From positions 465,019-529,018 of the forward strand of contig NZ_GL982513.1 of assembly GCF_000220255.1 (NCBI RefSeq): a stretch of 64,000 bases of DNA, written 5' to 3'. The DNA comes from Prevotella pallens ATCC 700821. GTDB lineage: Bacteria > Bacteroidota > Bacteroidia > Bacteroidales > Bacteroidaceae. The position numbers and the translations under genes were made by a program. The notes under the pieces are model-generated. The model saw nothing but the letters and a program-made list of their open reading frames with translations, did not search any database and was not told the DNA's origin. Shown here piece by piece: positions 63,011 through 64,000 of this stretch; position 1 is the first letter of the stretch, and each line of letters opens with the position of its first letter.

Positions 63011-64000
63011 ATGAAGAAAAAAAGAAATTTTCTCTCGTCGGTATTATTAATACTGATGACGATGATTTTGAATTCTCTCGGTGCACATGCGCAAAGTGAG
63101 GAACCAATCATCAGTTTTCATACAAATGTATATGAAAAAGCTAAAGGTACAGGCGTAACGCCAAGTGTATCATTTGTTCTTGGAGCTGCAAACGAAAAAC
63201 AAGTTGTTAATATCGATTGTGGTAACGGTGAGGAAGAATTCGATGTAGATGTTGCTCAAATTGGCGAAAATCAATCTATAAAAGGTTCTCTTTATATAGG
63301 ACAAGTTTCTAAAGATGGTTGGGTGAAAATTTATGGCGACCCAACAAAACTCTACTATTTTAATGCTTCTGGTAATGAAATTGACGAAATTAAGTTCAGC
63401 AATAAGTTAGGACTTCGTGTTCTTAATCTCGAACATAATGTATTAACTTCGCTCAATATCGACGATTTAAAGGGATTGCAGGTTATATATTTACAAGATA
63501 ATCCATTTGCGAAAGCTACTCCTTTAATGATTGGCTCTTTACCTAATCTTTTGGTATTAGAAATTCCACAATGTGGTCATATCTCGCCAAACTTTACTCT
63601 TCGCAATTTCCCTGTACTTCGTTCGTTCGATGCTTATCATTCTCTTACTTTAACAAGCGTAGACCCTACAGCTTGCCCATTATTGCAACGTTTGAGTCTT
63701 GATATGACGAATGTTTCTTCGGTAGATCTTTCTAAAAATCCAGATTTACAAGTGTTGAACGTTAGCGATTCGCGCATTAGTTCGCTCGATCTTAGTCATA
63801 ATCCAAAGATAAGAGAACTTTATATCTCTCATACTTCTGGAACTGTGAACACCGATATTAAGTTCGAAACTATAGATGTAACGCATTGTCCAGAGCTTTA
63901 CTATTTCTTCTGTGGTGGTAACAAGTTTAAAACTCTAGATTTAAGTAAGAACCCTAAACTCTTTACTTTCTCTTGCGACGATAACTTGTTGCGTTCTCTT
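63011..64000 (+). CDS. Secreted LRR protein, incomplete at window end
   Basis: The frame starts four bases after the protease stop codon and stays open to the end of the window (330 codons, no stop). It has a signal peptide (MKKKRNFLSSVLLILMTM, ending AHAQ) and a domain of about 100 residues. LRRs of the style LKIDD..GLQVIYLQDN, VDLSKNPDLQVLNVSDS and LDLSHNPKIRELYIS follow, some with Cys in the ladder position (CPELYYFFCGGN). It resembles the LRR proteins at 524 and 18221. It likely belongs to the operon with the protease; the C-terminus is beyond the window. Confidence 0.85.
   Translation, partial: MKKKRNFLSSVLLILMTMILNSLGAHAQSEEPIISFHTNVYEKAKGTGVTPSVSFVLGAANEKQVVNIDCGNGEEEFDVDVAQIGENQSIKGSLYIGQVSKDGWVKIYGDPTKLYYFNASGNEIDEIKFSNKLGLRVLNLEHNVLTSLNIDDLKGLQVIYLQDNPFAKATPLMIGSLPNLLVLEIPQCGHISPNFTLRNFPVLRSFDAYHSLTLTSVDPTACPLLQRLSLDMTNVSSVDLSKNPDLQVLNVSDSRISSLDLSHNPKIRELYISHTSGTVNTDIKFETIDVTHCPELYYFFCGGNKFKTLDLSKNPKLFTFSCDDNLLRSL

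Overview
The window reads as a chromosomal segment of an AT-rich Bacteroidales bacterium, most likely Prevotella or a close relative. Supporting signs are: promoters of the Bacteroidetes type (TTTG, about 19 bases, then TAnnTTTG) in front of many genes; a SusC/SusD pair; DUF4252 proteins beside an ECF sigma factor; a fused secDF; 2-oxoacid:ferredoxin oxidoreductase with succinyl-CoA synthetase; and several secreted proteins with C-terminal domains resembling type IX secretion (T9SS) sorting signals. The species is not determined.

Layout. 1-2.6 kb: tRNA-Asn and a secreted cysteine-ladder LRR protein. 2.6-3.8 kb: a 57-residue peptide gene and repeat relics. 3.8-9.0 kb (minus): secDF, an endonuclease/exonuclease/phosphatase protein and a rhomboid protease. 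9.5 kb: HU. 10-17.2 kb (minus): PLP synthase pdxST, succinyl-CoA synthetase sucCD, 2-oxoacid:ferredoxin oxidoreductase korAB. 18.2-20.2 kb: a second LRR protein with a CUB-like N-terminus. 20.5-22.7 kb: dusB and ruvB. 22.9-25.3 kb: an ECF sigma/anti-sigma operon with three DUF4252 proteins. 25.6-28.3 kb: a calcium-type P-type ATPase. 28.4-33.4 kb: rimP-nusA-infB. 33.5-38.8 kb: the sufB-x-sufC-sufD-sufS iron-sulfur operon with an extra exported protein. 40.3-45.6 kb: an outer-membrane beta-barrel protein, a C39-peptidase ABC exporter and a stub of an HlyD-type adaptor. 46-48.5 kb: a small membrane protein, rnhB and a WYL regulator. 48.8-53.4 kb: SusC/SusD. 53.9-64 kb: four large secreted proteins (adhesin-like, unknown, subtilisin-like protease, LRR protein cut by the window end), with a 94-residue deletion remnant of a beta-barrel protein between the first two.

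The most unusual structure is non-coding. Four intergenic arrays (about 11.77, 17.72, 25.38 and 39.59 kb) repeat a small palindrome of the AGAYRTCT type at exactly 22-bp spacing, four or five times each. Two of them also share a downstream tail at identical distances. I know no named family matching these. The window also has a tandem pair of 193-bp MITE-like elements with 18-bp inverted ends and 5-bp flanking TTTAT duplications, and a separate 181-bp element with perfect 22-bp inverted ends.

Functionally the segment mixes housekeeping operons (translation, Fe-S assembly, central carbon metabolism, protein export) with cell-surface functions. All family assignments rest on reading motifs by eye; no database search was made.
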